Assembly: GCF_007475525.1 (NCBI RefSeq)
Contig: NZ_CP037899.1
Location: 744,001-808,000, forward strand
DNA length: 64,000 bases
DNA from: Methylacidiphilum kamchatkense Kam1
GTDB lineage: Bacteria; Verrucomicrobiota; Verrucomicrobiia; Methylacidiphilales; Methylacidiphilaceae
Direction: 5' to 3'
Shown: piece after piece, positions 8,321-18,361 of the stretch
Numbering within the stretch: position 1 is the first letter of the stretch
How the letters are laid out: every line of letters starts with the position of its first letter
The notes under the pieces: model-generated
The model's input: the letters and a program-made list of their open reading frames with translations, nothing else
Databases searched by the model: none
Told to the model about the DNA's origin: nothing
Position numbers and translations under genes: made by a program

Positions 8321-8623
8321 ATGGGTATGACATTCCAAGAATTTCTCGAACTAATAGAAAAAGAGGACACTCCTCCATCATCGCTTTCAGCGCCACTTCA
8401 AGCTCTTTTTTACGAAAAAAAAGGCCAATGGGCACGTGCGCACAACTTAATCCAACGGCATGAAGACACTGATTCCTGCTGGGTCCATGCTTTTCTTCAT
8501 CGTAAAGAAGGGGATATACCTAACAGCAAATATTGGTATGCAAGAGCAGGAAAGGCCATGGGAAAAGATTTTGATTCCGAATGGAAGGAAATTGTTCTCT
8601 CTCTGATAGAAAAAGGGCTCTGA
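8321..8623 (+). CDS. Small conserved-looking cytoplasmic protein, unknown function
   Basis: 100 residues, no signal peptide or membrane segment. It is rich in aromatic residues and His: FYEKKGQWARAHNLIQ, then SCWVHAFLHRKEGDIPNSKYWYARAGK. The paired helices with W/Y and the W-x-AH spacing suggest a small alpha-helical TPR-like repeat. Proteins of this kind occur widely as hypotheticals; I know no function. A second in-frame ATG lies six bases downstream. No clear ribosome binding site is seen. Confidence 0.6.
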   Translation: MGMTFQEFLELIEKEDTPPSSLSAPLQALFYEKKGQWARAHNLIQRHEDTDSCWVHAFLHRKEGDIPNSKYWYARAGKAMGKDFDSEWKEIVLSLIEKGL

Positions 8624-8652
8624 ATCGATCAGGGATATTTCATAATTAGTTA

Positions 8653-9441
8653 TTAGAGAACTACTTGCAACGCTGGATTAGCTGGATTTATTGCTTGAAT
8701 ATAAGGCAGAGGAAGAGCAGCAGAAAGGATTTTGTTTTTAACAGTTGATTCGGCAAGATCCGTTCGGTTGCAGTCCTCACTTAAGTGAGCTAAAAACAGG
8801 TTTTGTATCCCTTCTTTTACTAATTGAGTAGCTATTTCTGCTGTAGCCTCGTTGGAAAGATGCCCGTGCCTGGAAATAATCCTTTGTTTGACCGACCACG
8901 GTCTTTTTGTGTCTGCTTGAAGTAGAGACAAATCATGATTAGATTCCAAGATCATGGTATGAACGCCTAGGATCTTTTCTCTAACCAATTTTGTAATGTA
9001 ACCTAGATCTGTGAGCAGGCCAATAGTTCCTTTGGAATGGTGAAAAAGAAAACCCACAGGATCCGCAGCGTCATGGGGAACAGGAAAGCTTTCGATCTCT
9101 ATTTCATCTAGAACAATGTTGCAGCCTGGCTCAAAGGGTTTCCAATCGACGGCTTTTTCTTTCAAGTCCATCATTTTCTTTAAGCTTTTCCAGGTTAGCT
9201 CGTTGCAATAAAGGGGAAAAGGAATTTTTTTCAAAAGCACTGGCAGTCCGATAACGTGATCGGAATGTTCATGAGTAATGAAAATTCCATTTATGGATTC
9301 CAATGGAATATTTAAATTTGCAAGCTGAATAGCCAAATGCTTAAAACGAATACCGGGGTCCAATAAAAATCGGAACTTTTCTGTTTCCAACAAATAAGCG
9401 TTGCCTTTGCTTCCGCTAGCAAGGACTCTTAGGCTAACCAT
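8653..9441 (-). CDS. Metallo-beta-lactamase-fold hydrolase, YycJ/WalJ type
   Basis: 262 residues. The opening VLASGSKGNAYLLE is typical of YycJ, and the metal-binding HxHxDH is present as HEHSDH. Further ligands are in the PHDAADPVGF and GHLSNEATA segments. YycJ-like proteins are zinc or manganese hydrolases, probably 5'-to-3' exonucleases acting in DNA repair. It diverges from rpoN with 93 bases between them. Confidence 0.85.
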   Translation of the reverse strand: MVSLRVLASGSKGNAYLLETEKFRFLLDPGIRFKHLAIQLANLNIPLESINGIFITHEHSDHVIGLPVLLKKIPFPLYCNELTWKSLKKMMDLKEKAVDWKPFEPGCNIVLDEIEIESFPVPHDAADPVGFLFHHSKGTIGLLTDLGYITKLVREKILGVHTMILESNHDLSLLQADTKRPWSVKQRIISRHGHLSNEATAEIATQLVKEGIQNLFLAHLSEDCNRTDLAESTVKNKILSAALPLPYIQAINPANPALQVVL

Positions 9442-9495
9442 TTTTTGACTATTTCATGTTAAAAAATTTTTCTCCAGAAAAAAAAAGAAAAAAAA

Positions 9496-9513
9496 TTGGC
9501 CTGGAAAATGCTT
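9496..9513 (+). promoter_or_regulatory. Possible sigma-54 promoter upstream of rpoN
   Basis: TTGGC with GG at 9498-9499 and GC at 9510-9511 gives the GG-N10-GC spacing of a -24/-12 promoter. It deviates from consensus at several positions between. Transcription would begin near 9523, 12 bases before the GTG start of rpoN, so the gene could be autoregulated. The motif could also occur by chance. Confidence 0.3.
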
Positions 9514-9534
9514 CAAATTAATGTAGGATAAGCT

Positions 9535-10920
9535 GTGTCAACATCTTTAGGTTTATATCAATCTGTTAAGTTGCATCAGACATTGTCGCCACAGATGCAA
9601 CATTCTTTGAGCATATTGCAGGCTCCTGCTGTAGAACTCTCTACTCTTATCCAGCAAGAGTTGCTTGCCAATCCGATGCTTGAAATTTCAGAAGAAAAGC
9701 CTTTAGAAAATCCAGATGCATTGTCGATTGATCAGTGGATTCAGGAAGAGGAAAAATGGTACGAATATCTGGGTTCGAATTTCGAAGGGTTCCAACGCTC
9801 GATTGAAGATGAAAAAAAACGTCAGTTTTTTTTCGATTCACAGACCGCTTCAGAATCCATGAGTACGCAATTATCGAAGCAACTTGCTTTAGTTTGTACT
9901 GATAGAACCCTTTTAGAAGCAGCCAACCATATTATTGGCAATTTGGATGAAAAAGGGTATTTGAGGGCGGAATTAGAAGAAATAGCGACTGATTTAGGAA
10001 TGCCATATAGTCTAATTGAAGAAGCCTTATCTTTAGTCCAATCTTTGGATCCACCTGGTATAGCTGCTAGAAACCTTTCCGAATGTCTTTTATTGCAACT
10101 AAAAGCTCAAGGGAAAGAAAACTCCTTGGAGTTCCGCATTGTTAAAGAATGTTTGCCACTTTTAGAAAGGAAAAAATTTAATGAAATTGCCAAACAGCTA
10201 AAAGTAAGTCTTAAACAGGTTCAAGAAGCGGTGGCTACGATTCGTTCCCTAGAACCTTTCCCTGGTTCAAAGTTTGGGAACGATGAAAAAGAAAAGATTA
10301 TTCAGGTAGACCTTATTATCGTAAGGGAAGGAGAAAATTGGAAGGTATACTTCAATGAGGAATTGTTGCCTCGGTTACGATTGAATCATTATTATAAAAA
10401 CTTGTTGAGTGATAAAGACAAAGACCCCAGCTTGAGAAATTATTTGAAGGAAAAAATGCGTTCGGGTCTCTTTTTGATCAAATGTTTAAGGATGCGGGAA
10501 AATACTCTTTTAAGGGTAGCCGAAGCGATCGTAGAGAGTCAGCAGGAATTTTTTCAACATGGACCTGGGTTTTTGAAGCCATTAACGATGAGTGAAGTTG
10601 CAAAAAAAACTGGTGTCCATGAAACAACAGTCAGTCGTGCGATTGCTAACAAATATGTTCAGACTCCTTATGGAATATTTGAGCTAAAATATTTCTTTAA
10701 TTCTGGATTTCAAAAAACAACTGGAGAGTTTGTAGCCAATCAGACCATTAAAGAAGCGATCGAAAGACTTATTCGCAACGAAGATCCTCAGGCCCCTCTG
10801 TCTGATCAACAGATCGTCGAGGCTCTAGCAAAGATGGGAATAAAAATGGCCAGAAGAACTATCGCAAAATATAGGACGCATTTGAAAATCTTACCCAGTC
10901 ATTTAAGACGAAAAAGCTAA
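9535..10920 (+). CDS. rpoN: RNA polymerase sigma-54 factor
   Basis: 461 residues from a GTG start. The Gln/Leu-rich region I (LYQSVKLHQTLSPQMQHSLSILQ) contacts activators, the middle binds core polymerase, and the C-terminal RpoN box ARRTIAKYRTHLKIL (near 440) reads the -24 element. A helix-turn-helix (TMSEVAKKTGVHETTVSRAIANK) precedes it. RpoN directs transcription of nitrogen, motility or other genes that need enhancer-binding ATPases. No such activator is in the window. Confidence 0.95.
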   Translation: MSTSLGLYQSVKLHQTLSPQMQHSLSILQAPAVELSTLIQQELLANPMLEISEEKPLENPDALSIDQWIQEEEKWYEYLGSNFEGFQRSIEDEKKRQFFFDSQTASESMSTQLSKQLALVCTDRTLLEAANHIIGNLDEKGYLRAELEEIATDLGMPYSLIEEALSLVQSLDPPGIAARNLSECLLLQLKAQGKENSLEFRIVKECLPLLERKKFNEIAKQLKVSLKQVQEAVATIRSLEPFPGSKFGNDEKEKIIQVDLIIVREGENWKVYFNEELLPRLRLNHYYKNLLSDKDKDPSLRNYLKEKMRSGLFLIKCLRMRENTLLRVAEAIVESQQEFFQHGPGFLKPLTMSEVAKKTGVHETTVSRAIANKYVQTPYGIFELKYFFNSGFQKTTGEFVANQTIKEAIERLIRNEDPQAPLSDQQIVEALAKMGIKMARRTIAKYRTHLKILPSHLRRKS

Positions 10921-10980
10921 AGAAAGGGATGCTTTGCTTGTTATTCAAACGTAGAATTTTTTCTGCCTGCAGCTTTGTAA

Positions 10981-11193
10981 TTATTTTCTAATCAACCAGA
11001 AAATAAAACTTAGAATAATGCTAATAAGAATGGAAGTAGTGAGAGGAAAATAAAAAGTAAAATTGCCTTTTTCAATTTTAATATCTCCAGGCAATCTGCC
11101 TATCCATCCTTTTCCAAATCCAAGTCCAATGATTAAGCCTGTAACAATGAGAAAAATTCCAAGAAAAACAAGGATCTTCCCGATTTCTTGCAT
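10981..11193 (-). CDS. DUF2905 small membrane protein
   Basis: 70 residues from the ATG at 11193, which gives the usual family start MQEIGKILVFLG. An upstream ATG would add 12 atypical residues. Two membrane helices (residues ~5-25 and ~45-66) flank the conserved loop GKGWIGRLPGDIKIE. The family is common in bacteria and its function is unknown. It sits between rpoN (convergent) and alaS. Confidence 0.8.
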   Translation of the reverse strand: MQEIGKILVFLGIFLIVTGLIIGLGFGKGWIGRLPGDIKIEKGNFTFYFPLTTSILISIILSFIFWLIRK

Positions 11194-11284
11194 ATTTATA
11201 AAAATATTTATAAACCCACTTTTTATCAACTGCGTTGCATCATGCTTCTTTCGAATAACCGAAATAAAACATTGATACGGATCT

Positions 11285-14035
11285 TTATCCTAAAAACTCC
11301 TTAATAGCTTTTCTGGCATTTTCAAAGATAAGATTGAGCTTGAGATCTTTTGCGTCTTTGCAACCCCCTTGGGCAATGGTGGCTGACCCTCCTCCTTTTC
11401 CTTCCAATGGGAGGAGAATCTTTGAAAGGACCGCTTTTGCTTGTATCTTTTGGGTTAAGGAAGGAGAAATTCCAACAAAAAAATTTATTTTCTCTTCCCA
11501 CCGGCAAGAGAGCACAGCTATACCTTCGACTCTTTTGTTTAGCTCATTCCAGAGGATTGGCAAATAGGAAGGAGGTTTTATTCCACAATCATAGAATATA
11601 ACAGGGACCGAGCCAAATTTTTCTGCTCTAGACTGGAGCTCCATTACTTGATTTTTGGCTTCCAATCTAAAAGATTCTTCCTGTTTTTTTGCCTTCAGTT
11701 TTTCTTTTTCTCGAATGTTTTTTTCAAGTTCAGCAATTTCTTCGCTCCTCCTCTGGAAGAGCTCAATCAAGGATTGAAAATCCAAAGACTCTGTAAACTT
11801 TGGAAGCTTACGTAAAGAAGGATCTTTACTAAAAAGCTGATTCCATTTTTTGTCTTGTTCTTGTGCTTGTGCCTTTAAAAATTTTAAAAGAGCTTTGCCG
11901 CATGCTGCTTCAATTCTCCTTATGCCTGCAGAAACTCCACATTCACTCAGTATTTTAAAGTAGCCTAATTCACCGGTTGATTTAGCATGCGTTCCTCCGC
12001 ATAGCTCTTTTGAATAATTTCCAATGGATACAATCCTTACCCGCTCCCCATATTTTTCACCGAAGAGCTGTAAAATGTTTGGGTCATTTTTAATTTTTTC
12101 ATAATTTTCTTCTTCCCAATAGACTGGATCATTAAGCTCAATTTTTTCATTAACAAGCTCTTCGATCGCTCTAAGTTCTTCTTTACTGAGAGGGCCAGAA
12201 TGAGCAAAATCGAATCTTAACCTATCGGGTCCTACATAACTGCCTCTTTGGAGAGTTTCAGGTCCGAGGACTTTACGCAATGCCCAATGGAGAAGATGAG
12301 TAGCCGTATGATGCGCAGCAATATTCTGTCGTCTTTCTTTGTCGACTTGAAGGAATACGCGACTTCCCGGTTTGAGATCGTCAGTAAAGGCTAGTCTATG
12401 GAGATGAGCCCCACTAGCCGATTTAATGGTGTCAAGCACTTCAATGCTTTTCTGATTGACCAATACTAATCCTTTATCACCTACTTGTCCTCCCATTTCA
12501 GCATAAAAGGGAGTGCGATCGAATATAGCACGGTTAGCTGAAAGCAAGGCGACAACTTCGGCTTCTGCTTCCAACTCCTCATAGCCCACAAATTCAGAAG
12601 TTTTTGTCAAGCTGACAATGTCTTCTTCATGTGCTACAATCGATCTTTGTCTTTGTTCTTCCATGTATTGTTCAAAACCTTTAGTGTCGACACTAAAGCC
12701 ATGTTCTTTGGCTAGGAGTTGAGTTAAATCCAAGGGAAAACCATAGGTGTCATAAAGGACAAAAGCCTCTTTACCAAGTATTTCTTTTCTGTTTTCGGAT
12801 AGCATCTTTTGCTTTATCTCCTCGAATACAGCCATGCCATGGGAGAGAGTTTTAGCAAAAAGTTCTTCTTCTGAACTAATAACTTCTTCAATGCGTCGTT
12901 GTTTGTCGATCAGCTCCGTATAGTGATGCCCCATAGTCTGGACAAGGGGATCGACGAGTTCAAAAAGAAAAGGAGGATTCAGTCCAAGAATAAGACCAAA
13001 TCGAGTGGCTCTTCTTAAAAGCCTCCGCAGGACATGGCCTCTACCCAAATTGCTCGGAAGGATGCCATCAGCGATAGCAAAGGCAATTGCACGAAGGTGA
13101 TCGACGATAACCCGAAAGGCAATATCTTGCCGGATTGTTAAGTCCTGAACAGTATGCTCAGTTGGAATGGTGCCTTTATAGGAAATTTTTGAAATATCTT
13201 CTAGTTTTCGGATAAGAGGAATGAAAAGGTCTGTATTGTAGTTAGAAATGGGAGCATCAAACTTTTGAAAATAAGAGGTTCCTTTAAAAATGGCACAAAC
13301 GCGTTCTAGTCCCATGCCTGTATCTACGTGCCTGGAGGGAAGCAAAGAAAAGGATCCATCTTCTTTAGCATCCAGCTGTATGAAGACCAAATTCCATATT
13401 TCAATGCAGTAGGGACTGTTTTTATTGATTAATGTTCCTTCAGAGTTACCCTCTGGCGTAAGATCAATATGAATTTCCGAACAGGGCCCACATGGTCCTG
13501 TTTCTCCCATCATCCAAAAATTATCCTTTTTTGTCCCAAACTGGATATGCACAAGCGGGTTAAGCCCGGATTTTTGAAAAAGCCCAAACCAAATTCTAAA
13601 GGAGTCTTCATCAAATTCGGCAGGTTCTTCAGGGGCAGGTTTGTAAACTGTTGCATAAATCCTTTCTTTTGGAATTTTCCATACTTCAGTCAAAAGCTCC
13701 CACGCCCAATGGATGGCTTCGTTTTTAAAATAATCATTAAAAGACCAATTCCCCAGCATTTCGAAAAAAGTGTGGTGATAGGTATCATAACCAACTTCTT
13801 CTAAATCGTTATGCTTTCCCCCCGCACGGAGGCATTTTTGGCTGTTAGCTACTCGGGGAGGAACGTAAGGGCATTTCTGTTTGCCTAAAAAAATGGGAAC
13901 GAAAGGATTCATTCCCGCATTAGTAAAAAGAAGATTAGGAGATTCTGGTACAAGACTGGCTGAAGGAAGGATTGTGTGTCCTCTTTCTTTAAAAAAATCA
14001 AGAAAACTTTGTCGAATTTCATTCGAATTCATCAA
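11285..14035 (-). CDS. alaS: Alanyl-tRNA synthetase
   Basis: 916 residues. It charges tRNA-Ala. The class II catalytic core begins at FLDFFKERGHTILPSASLVP and includes the NAGMNPF motif. The editing domain shows HHTATHLLHWAL with zinc-binding His, and the CGGTH motif downstream. The C-terminal part is a coiled coil (EIAELEKNIREKEKLKAKKQEE) followed by the C-Ala DHHA1 domain with a GGGGS-like loop (KGGGSATIAQGG). The length is typical. An alternative start lies one codon downstream. It runs 27 bases downstream of yebC on the same strand. Confidence 0.96.
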   Translation of the reverse strand: MMNSNEIRQSFLDFFKERGHTILPSASLVPESPNLLFTNAGMNPFVPIFLGKQKCPYVPPRVANSQKCLRAGGKHNDLEEVGYDTYHHTFFEMLGNWSFNDYFKNEAIHWAWELLTEVWKIPKERIYATVYKPAPEEPAEFDEDSFRIWFGLFQKSGLNPLVHIQFGTKKDNFWMMGETGPCGPCSEIHIDLTPEGNSEGTLINKNSPYCIEIWNLVFIQLDAKEDGSFSLLPSRHVDTGMGLERVCAIFKGTSYFQKFDAPISNYNTDLFIPLIRKLEDISKISYKGTIPTEHTVQDLTIRQDIAFRVIVDHLRAIAFAIADGILPSNLGRGHVLRRLLRRATRFGLILGLNPPFLFELVDPLVQTMGHHYTELIDKQRRIEEVISSEEELFAKTLSHGMAVFEEIKQKMLSENRKEILGKEAFVLYDTYGFPLDLTQLLAKEHGFSVDTKGFEQYMEEQRQRSIVAHEEDIVSLTKTSEFVGYEELEAEAEVVALLSANRAIFDRTPFYAEMGGQVGDKGLVLVNQKSIEVLDTIKSASGAHLHRLAFTDDLKPGSRVFLQVDKERRQNIAAHHTATHLLHWALRKVLGPETLQRGSYVGPDRLRFDFAHSGPLSKEELRAIEELVNEKIELNDPVYWEEENYEKIKNDPNILQLFGEKYGERVRIVSIGNYSKELCGGTHAKSTGELGYFKILSECGVSAGIRRIEAACGKALLKFLKAQAQEQDKKWNQLFSKDPSLRKLPKFTESLDFQSLIELFQRRSEEIAELEKNIREKEKLKAKKQEESFRLEAKNQVMELQSRAEKFGSVPVIFYDCGIKPPSYLPILWNELNKRVEGIAVLSCRWEEKINFFVGISPSLTQKIQAKAVLSKILLPLEGKGGGSATIAQGGCKDAKDLKLNLIFENARKAIKEFLG

Positions 14036-14062
14036 CTTCTTATTTTCTCAAAAAGTTAATTG

Positions 14063-14809
14063 TTAATTCAGTTCTAAAAATTCTTGAGGCACATCGAAAT
14101 TGGCATACACATTTTGAACATCATCTTGATCCTCAAGAACTTCTAGAAGGCGAAAAAGGGATTTGGCTATTTCTTTATCGCTTAGAAGAATTGAATTTTT
14201 GGGCAAATAAACTATTTGAGAGGACTTAACAACAATTCCAGCCTTTTCCAAGCATTTGAGCAGTTCGTCTAATTTCTCAGGCAAAGTAATCACTTCAATT
14301 TCACCATCTTTTTGTTGTACTTCTTCAGCCTCAGCTTCTACTGCAACTTCGAACACCTTGTCAAAATCGCATTTATCCTTTTCAATAAGAATCTTGCCCC
14401 TTCTTTGAAACAACCAACTAACGCTTCCGGCGGCACCCAGATTGCCTCCATATTTAGAGAAAAGATTTCGAATTTCGGAGGTGGTTCTGTTTCGGTTATC
14501 TGTTGCTGCTTCAACAAGAATGGCTATACCTCCTGGGCCGTAGCCTTCGTAAAGCACTTCTTCATAGTGACTCCCCGATATTTCTCCTGTTCCTTTTTGG
14601 ATAGCTCGAAGGATGTTTTCTTGAGGAACTCCTTCGTCGCGAGCAGTTGCAATAGCCCTCCGCAGCCTCGAATTGAATGCTGGATCTCCTCCTCCAATTC
14701 GGGCCGCTATAGAAATTTCTCTGGAGAGCTTACTAAAAAGCTTTCCTTTTCTTATATCAGATAAACCTTTCTGATGCTTGACCTTTGCCCAGTGACTATG
14801 TCCTGCCAT
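14063..14809 (-). CDS. yebC: YebC/PmpR (TACO1) family translation or transcription factor
   Basis: 248 residues. The signature MAGHSHWAKVKHQKG at the N-terminus and the YEGYGPGGIAILVEAATDNRNRT block are diagnostic. Members of this family were first described as DNA-binding regulators; more recent work ties them to ribosomes stalled at proline-rich stretches. The gene lies upstream of alaS on the same strand and may be in the same transcript. Confidence 0.93.
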   Translation of the reverse strand: MAGHSHWAKVKHQKGLSDIRKGKLFSKLSREISIAARIGGGDPAFNSRLRRAIATARDEGVPQENILRAIQKGTGEISGSHYEEVLYEGYGPGGIAILVEAATDNRNRTTSEIRNLFSKYGGNLGAAGSVSWLFQRRGKILIEKDKCDFDKVFEVAVEAEAEEVQQKDGEIEVITLPEKLDELLKCLEKAGIVVKSSQIVYLPKNSILLSDKEIAKSLFRLLEVLEDQDDVQNVYANFDVPQEFLELN

Positions 14810-14907
14810 ATTTGATCAATAGCGCGTTGTTTTTTAAACCACTTCTTTTATCATTTAAATGTATTTAACCTTTATATATTAACCTACAAGGATATTAGAT
14901 GAAAGTT

Positions 14908-16043
14908 TTATAATCCTAACAGTTCCGCTTGCCAGGGACAAAGCTTATCATTTTCAATTAATCTTTGTCGAATCGTTTTAGGGTCCATGGCCATTTCGCT
15001 TAAAAGGGCTTTTGAGGCTATTAGACCAGGATCTAAGCCAAGCGAAGAAGCAATCTTGTTACGTTTGTTTTTTAGTTCTTCGAATCTTTTGGAAGATTCT
15101 TTATCCATGAAGTAAAACGGTTTTGAGACGAGCGGTTCTTTGTGAGGACCATTTTGTTTTCCTTTTTCAATTGCTTGCAATAGGCTATAACGGGTGTTTT
15201 TTTCTAGCTGTTTAACAGCAGGAATTTTTAAAACTGATTCTCCTTGAGAGGAGATAGAACTTATTTGGATGAGGTCTTCAGTTTTTAGGATTTTAAAAGG
15301 CGGAATGCCTTTTGATAGGGCTAGTTCTTGACGCCATCGCTGTATTTCAAGCAGAATAGATTGACCAAGAGGGTCGAGTCTTTGAAATCCTTCGATTCTT
15401 TCCGGATCTTTATATGGTGGGTTAGAAAGAGATTTTTCAATTTTTCTCCGAATTCTTTCACAGCTTTGTTCCATCCATTCAGATCTTCCTAAACTTTTAA
15501 GAAGTTTTGATAAAATATCCTTAAGCTTTTCAAGATAAAGGACATCTTTGGCCGTGTAATGAACAAGGGATGTGGGTAAGGGTCTCTTGGACCAATCGGC
15601 TTTTTGATGTTCTTTGGATAATTTAACTTGAAAGAATAGGGAAACTAAATCAGCATAACCAACAGAATCAAATCCGCAAAGCTTAGCAGCAATATGGGTA
15701 TCGAAGATTTTTGTGGTTGAGGGCATCCGGCCCTTCTTAGCATCTTTAAATCATAATCCATTCCATGACAAATCCATTCGCAGCCACTAAGTAGTCTCCA
15801 AAGAGATGAGAGATCGCCTTTTAAGCAATCGACAACGGCAAGAAAGCCCTCTTGGCATAAGGAAATAACACAAAGTTTTTCTGGATAATGATGAAGACTA
15901 TCCCCTTCAATATCGATGGCGATTGGTTTTAAAGGATCTAATATGGATAAATATTCTTGAAGCGAATTGTTATCCTCAATCCATCGTACCTTTCGATTCG
16001 TGGTTGAGAAAGAGAGCAAGTCTAATTGCTTATTTTGTTCCAT
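14908..16043 (-). pseudogene. rnd: Ribonuclease D, frame broken by one missing base
   Basis: The N-terminal half (from 16043) has the DEDD exonuclease start AIDIEGDSLHHYPEKL and ends after LKMLRRAG; the rest continues in another frame with PSTTKIFDTHIAAKLCGF and the YTAKDVLYL motif, then an HRDC domain (QELALSKGIPPFKIL). Adding one base near 15718-15722 joins the halves into 378 codons, close to the 375 of E. coli RNase D. RNase D trims tRNA 3' ends and is dispensable in many bacteria, so a true mutation is possible. The five similar breaks in this window make an assembly error more likely. Confidence 0.8.
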
Positions 16044-16224
16044 TATTATCTTATAAAATAAAGAGGAGCCATTTTAAGAAAAAGAAATTTCTTTTCTTTA
16101 TAAAAAAATATCTATAGATTTAGATCACTTATCAAGGAATAAAACGACTTGTTGAATCGGGGTGAATCTTTTTTTTGGGCTTTGAACAATAATAAAACAA
16201 ATAGGGAAGATAAGAAAGATAAAG

Positions 16225-17412
16225 ATGAAAAGTTTTATACCGAGAGTTGAAAAGACATTTTCTAGTATGGAGTTATCTCTTGAAGAAATCAAACGCTATG
16301 GTCGTCATCTGATCATGCCGGAGGTAACTTTAGAAGGTCAAAAAAAACTGAAAGCAGCAAAAGTGTTAGCTGTGGGAACAGGGGGACTAGGCTCTCCTCT
16401 GCTTCTCTATCTGGCCTCCGCTGGGATTGGAACTTTAGGTATTGTGGATTTTGATGTTGTCGATCATTCGAATCTGCATAGACAGGTCATTCATAAAACA
16501 AAAAATGTAGGAAAACCAAAAATAGAATCAGCTATTGAGACTATTTTAGAAATAAATCCAAATGTCAAAGTTGTACCCTATGAGATGGCATTAAGATCTG
16601 AAAATGCCTTAGAGATAATTAAGGAATATGATTGTGTTGTCGATGGTACCGATAACTTTCCAACCCGTTACTTAGTGAATGATGCCTGTGTGCTTTTAGG
16701 TAAACCTAATGTATATGGTTCGATTTTCCGGTTTGAGGGACAATCTACTGTTTTCTGGGCTGAAAAGGGGCCGTGTTATCGGTGTCTTTATCCAGAACCC
16801 CCTGAACCTGGAATGGTTCCAAGTTGTGCTGAAGGAGGAGTATTAGGAGTATTGCCGGGAGTTATAGGGGTTTTGCAGGCCATTGAAACCGTCAAATTAA
16901 TTCTGGGCATAGGCAAACCATTAATCGGTCGTTTACTCCATTTTGATGCTTTGCAAATGCGTTTTCGGGAATATGTCCTAAGAAAAGATCCTGACTGTCC
17001 ATTATGTGGGAAGAACCCAACCATAAAAGAGTTGATTGATTATGAAGCTTTTTGTGGCTTAAACAATCAACCGCCTCTGGATCTTAATAATGGCGTCCCT
17101 TCCATTTCGGTTGAGGAACTGAAACGGGCATTGGACAATGGGGAAGATTTTATTTTGATTGATGTTCGAGAAGAGCATGAATATCAGATAGCAAGAATTC
17201 CCAATGCTAAACTTATACCGTTAGGACAGTTGCATGCTAGGCTTCATGAATTAGATAGCTCTAGAAAAATTGTTGTCCATTGCAAATTGGGCGGAAGAAG
17301 CATGAAAGCTTGTCGTATGCTTTTAAACGCTGGTTTTAAGAACATTTGGAATGTTCATGGAGGCATCGATGCATGGAGTCAGTTGATTGACCCGACGGTT
17401 CCTCGCTATTAA
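16225..17412 (+). CDS. moeB: ThiF/MoeB-type adenylyltransferase with C-terminal rhodanese domain
   Basis: 395 residues. Residues ~20-265 are the E1-like adenylation domain with the nucleotide loop GTGGLGSP, the R-x-V-I motif (LHRQVIHK), two CxxC zinc pairs (CYRC and CPLC) and DGTDNFPTRY. Residues ~285-395 are a rhodanese domain with active-site Cys in VHCKLGGRS. It adenylates and sulfurates small sulfur carriers (MoaD, ThiS or similar) for molybdopterin or thiamine synthesis. A start at 16267 (MELSLEEIKRYG) is also possible. Molybdenum use fits sorA at 38.9 kb. Confidence 0.88.
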   Translation: MKSFIPRVEKTFSSMELSLEEIKRYGRHLIMPEVTLEGQKKLKAAKVLAVGTGGLGSPLLLYLASAGIGTLGIVDFDVVDHSNLHRQVIHKTKNVGKPKIESAIETILEINPNVKVVPYEMALRSENALEIIKEYDCVVDGTDNFPTRYLVNDACVLLGKPNVYGSIFRFEGQSTVFWAEKGPCYRCLYPEPPEPGMVPSCAEGGVLGVLPGVIGVLQAIETVKLILGIGKPLIGRLLHFDALQMRFREYVLRKDPDCPLCGKNPTIKELIDYEAFCGLNNQPPLDLNNGVPSISVEELKRALDNGEDFILIDVREEHEYQIARIPNAKLIPLGQLHARLHELDSSRKIVVHCKLGGRSMKACRMLLNAGFKNIWNVHGGIDAWSQLIDPTVPRY

Positions 17413-18055
17413 TAAGAAATAAGAGCCATTTCTTACCCGGAACTCATCATCATATCTACTACCACTGCTTATTGAAGGTGTCGGCAGTGGGCCTTGCATG
17501 GTTGAGTAATCGCCTGTGATGTCTAGGGCAAAATTTTTTTTTCTGAGTCGTAGAGACTTTCGATTGAAACTTTTGAAGATCCTCCATGGATAAGTAGACT
17601 GTGGCTCTATTGAAATAGTTGTTGATGGTATGAAGAACTGACTATTGCCAAACCGATGGCCATTGATGGGTCGATTGGAGCGCAAAGTCACTTTGGCTAT
17701 CCCTAGGATAAAACGGTATCAAAAGAATAAGACCTTTTTTGAACTTTCAGTTGGTTCTAGTGTTCTTTTATAAATAAAGGGATGCTTGCCTTTTTTAATT
17801 TTTATCTTTTGTGATTATTGATTGGCTCGTCATTCCTGCTTATAATTGAAATAACAGATAAATGATCGAGAAAAAAGATACTTTTATCCTAGCTGGGAAA
17901 ACGGAAAACAGTAAAACTTGGGCCTTTTTCTGTGAAAAAGGGGGGGATAAAAGGTTCGTTTTTTTTCATAATGATTTTTGATTTGTTATTTAACGAATGC
18001 GAATACTATTTTTTTTTCATAACCATTCCAATGAATGACTGAAGGGAGGTGGTTA
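17413..18055. other. Gene-poor interval, possibly decayed coding sequence
   Basis: About 640 bases between moeB and clpS. A 122-codon minus-strand frame (17323-17691) runs into moeB and has no start signal or family match. Runs of codon-like sequence in several frames hint at a degraded gene. A short inverted repeat (AAGAAAT / ATTTCTT) follows moeB but lacks a T tract. The SD of clpS is at 18041-18050. Confidence 0.35.
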
Positions 18056-18361
18056 ATGGCGGTTGAGCAATTAACAAGTCCTGATGTAATAAAAGAAGAG
18101 TCAGTCGAAGAGAAGGTTAAGGAGGCCTTCGATCAACTTTGGGGAGTAATTGTCTGGAATGATCCAATTAATTTAATGAGTTATGTTGTTTATGTTTTTC
18201 AGAGAGTGCTTAAGATGAGCAAGCAGGACGCTACACGTCATATGCTGGAGGTGCATAATAAAGGGAAAAGTATGGTAGCAAAAGAAACCAAAGAAAAAGC
18301 TGAGCTTTTGGTTCACCAATTACAAGGGTTTGGTTTGCAAGCAACAATGGAGAAAACGTGA
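18056..18361 (+). CDS. clpS: ATP-dependent Clp protease adaptor
   Basis: 101 residues from ATG 18056, fixed by the strong GAAGGGAGGT at 18041-18050; an upstream ATG at 18035 lies before that SD. The core VIVWNDPINLMSYVVYVFQRVL matches ClpS (VxLxNDDxTPMEFVVxVL), and the later MLEVHNKGKSMV matches its H-x-x-G segment. ClpS hands N-degron substrates to ClpA-type unfoldases. The stop overlaps the GTG start of the next gene. Confidence 0.9.
   Translation: MAVEQLTSPDVIKEESVEEKVKEAFDQLWGVIVWNDPINLMSYVVYVFQRVLKMSKQDATRHMLEVHNKGKSMVAKETKEKAELLVHQLQGFGLQATMEKT

Noticed and set aside
17323-17691. 122-codon minus-strand frame
   Set aside because: It runs into the moeB 3' end, lacks a start signal and resembles no family.
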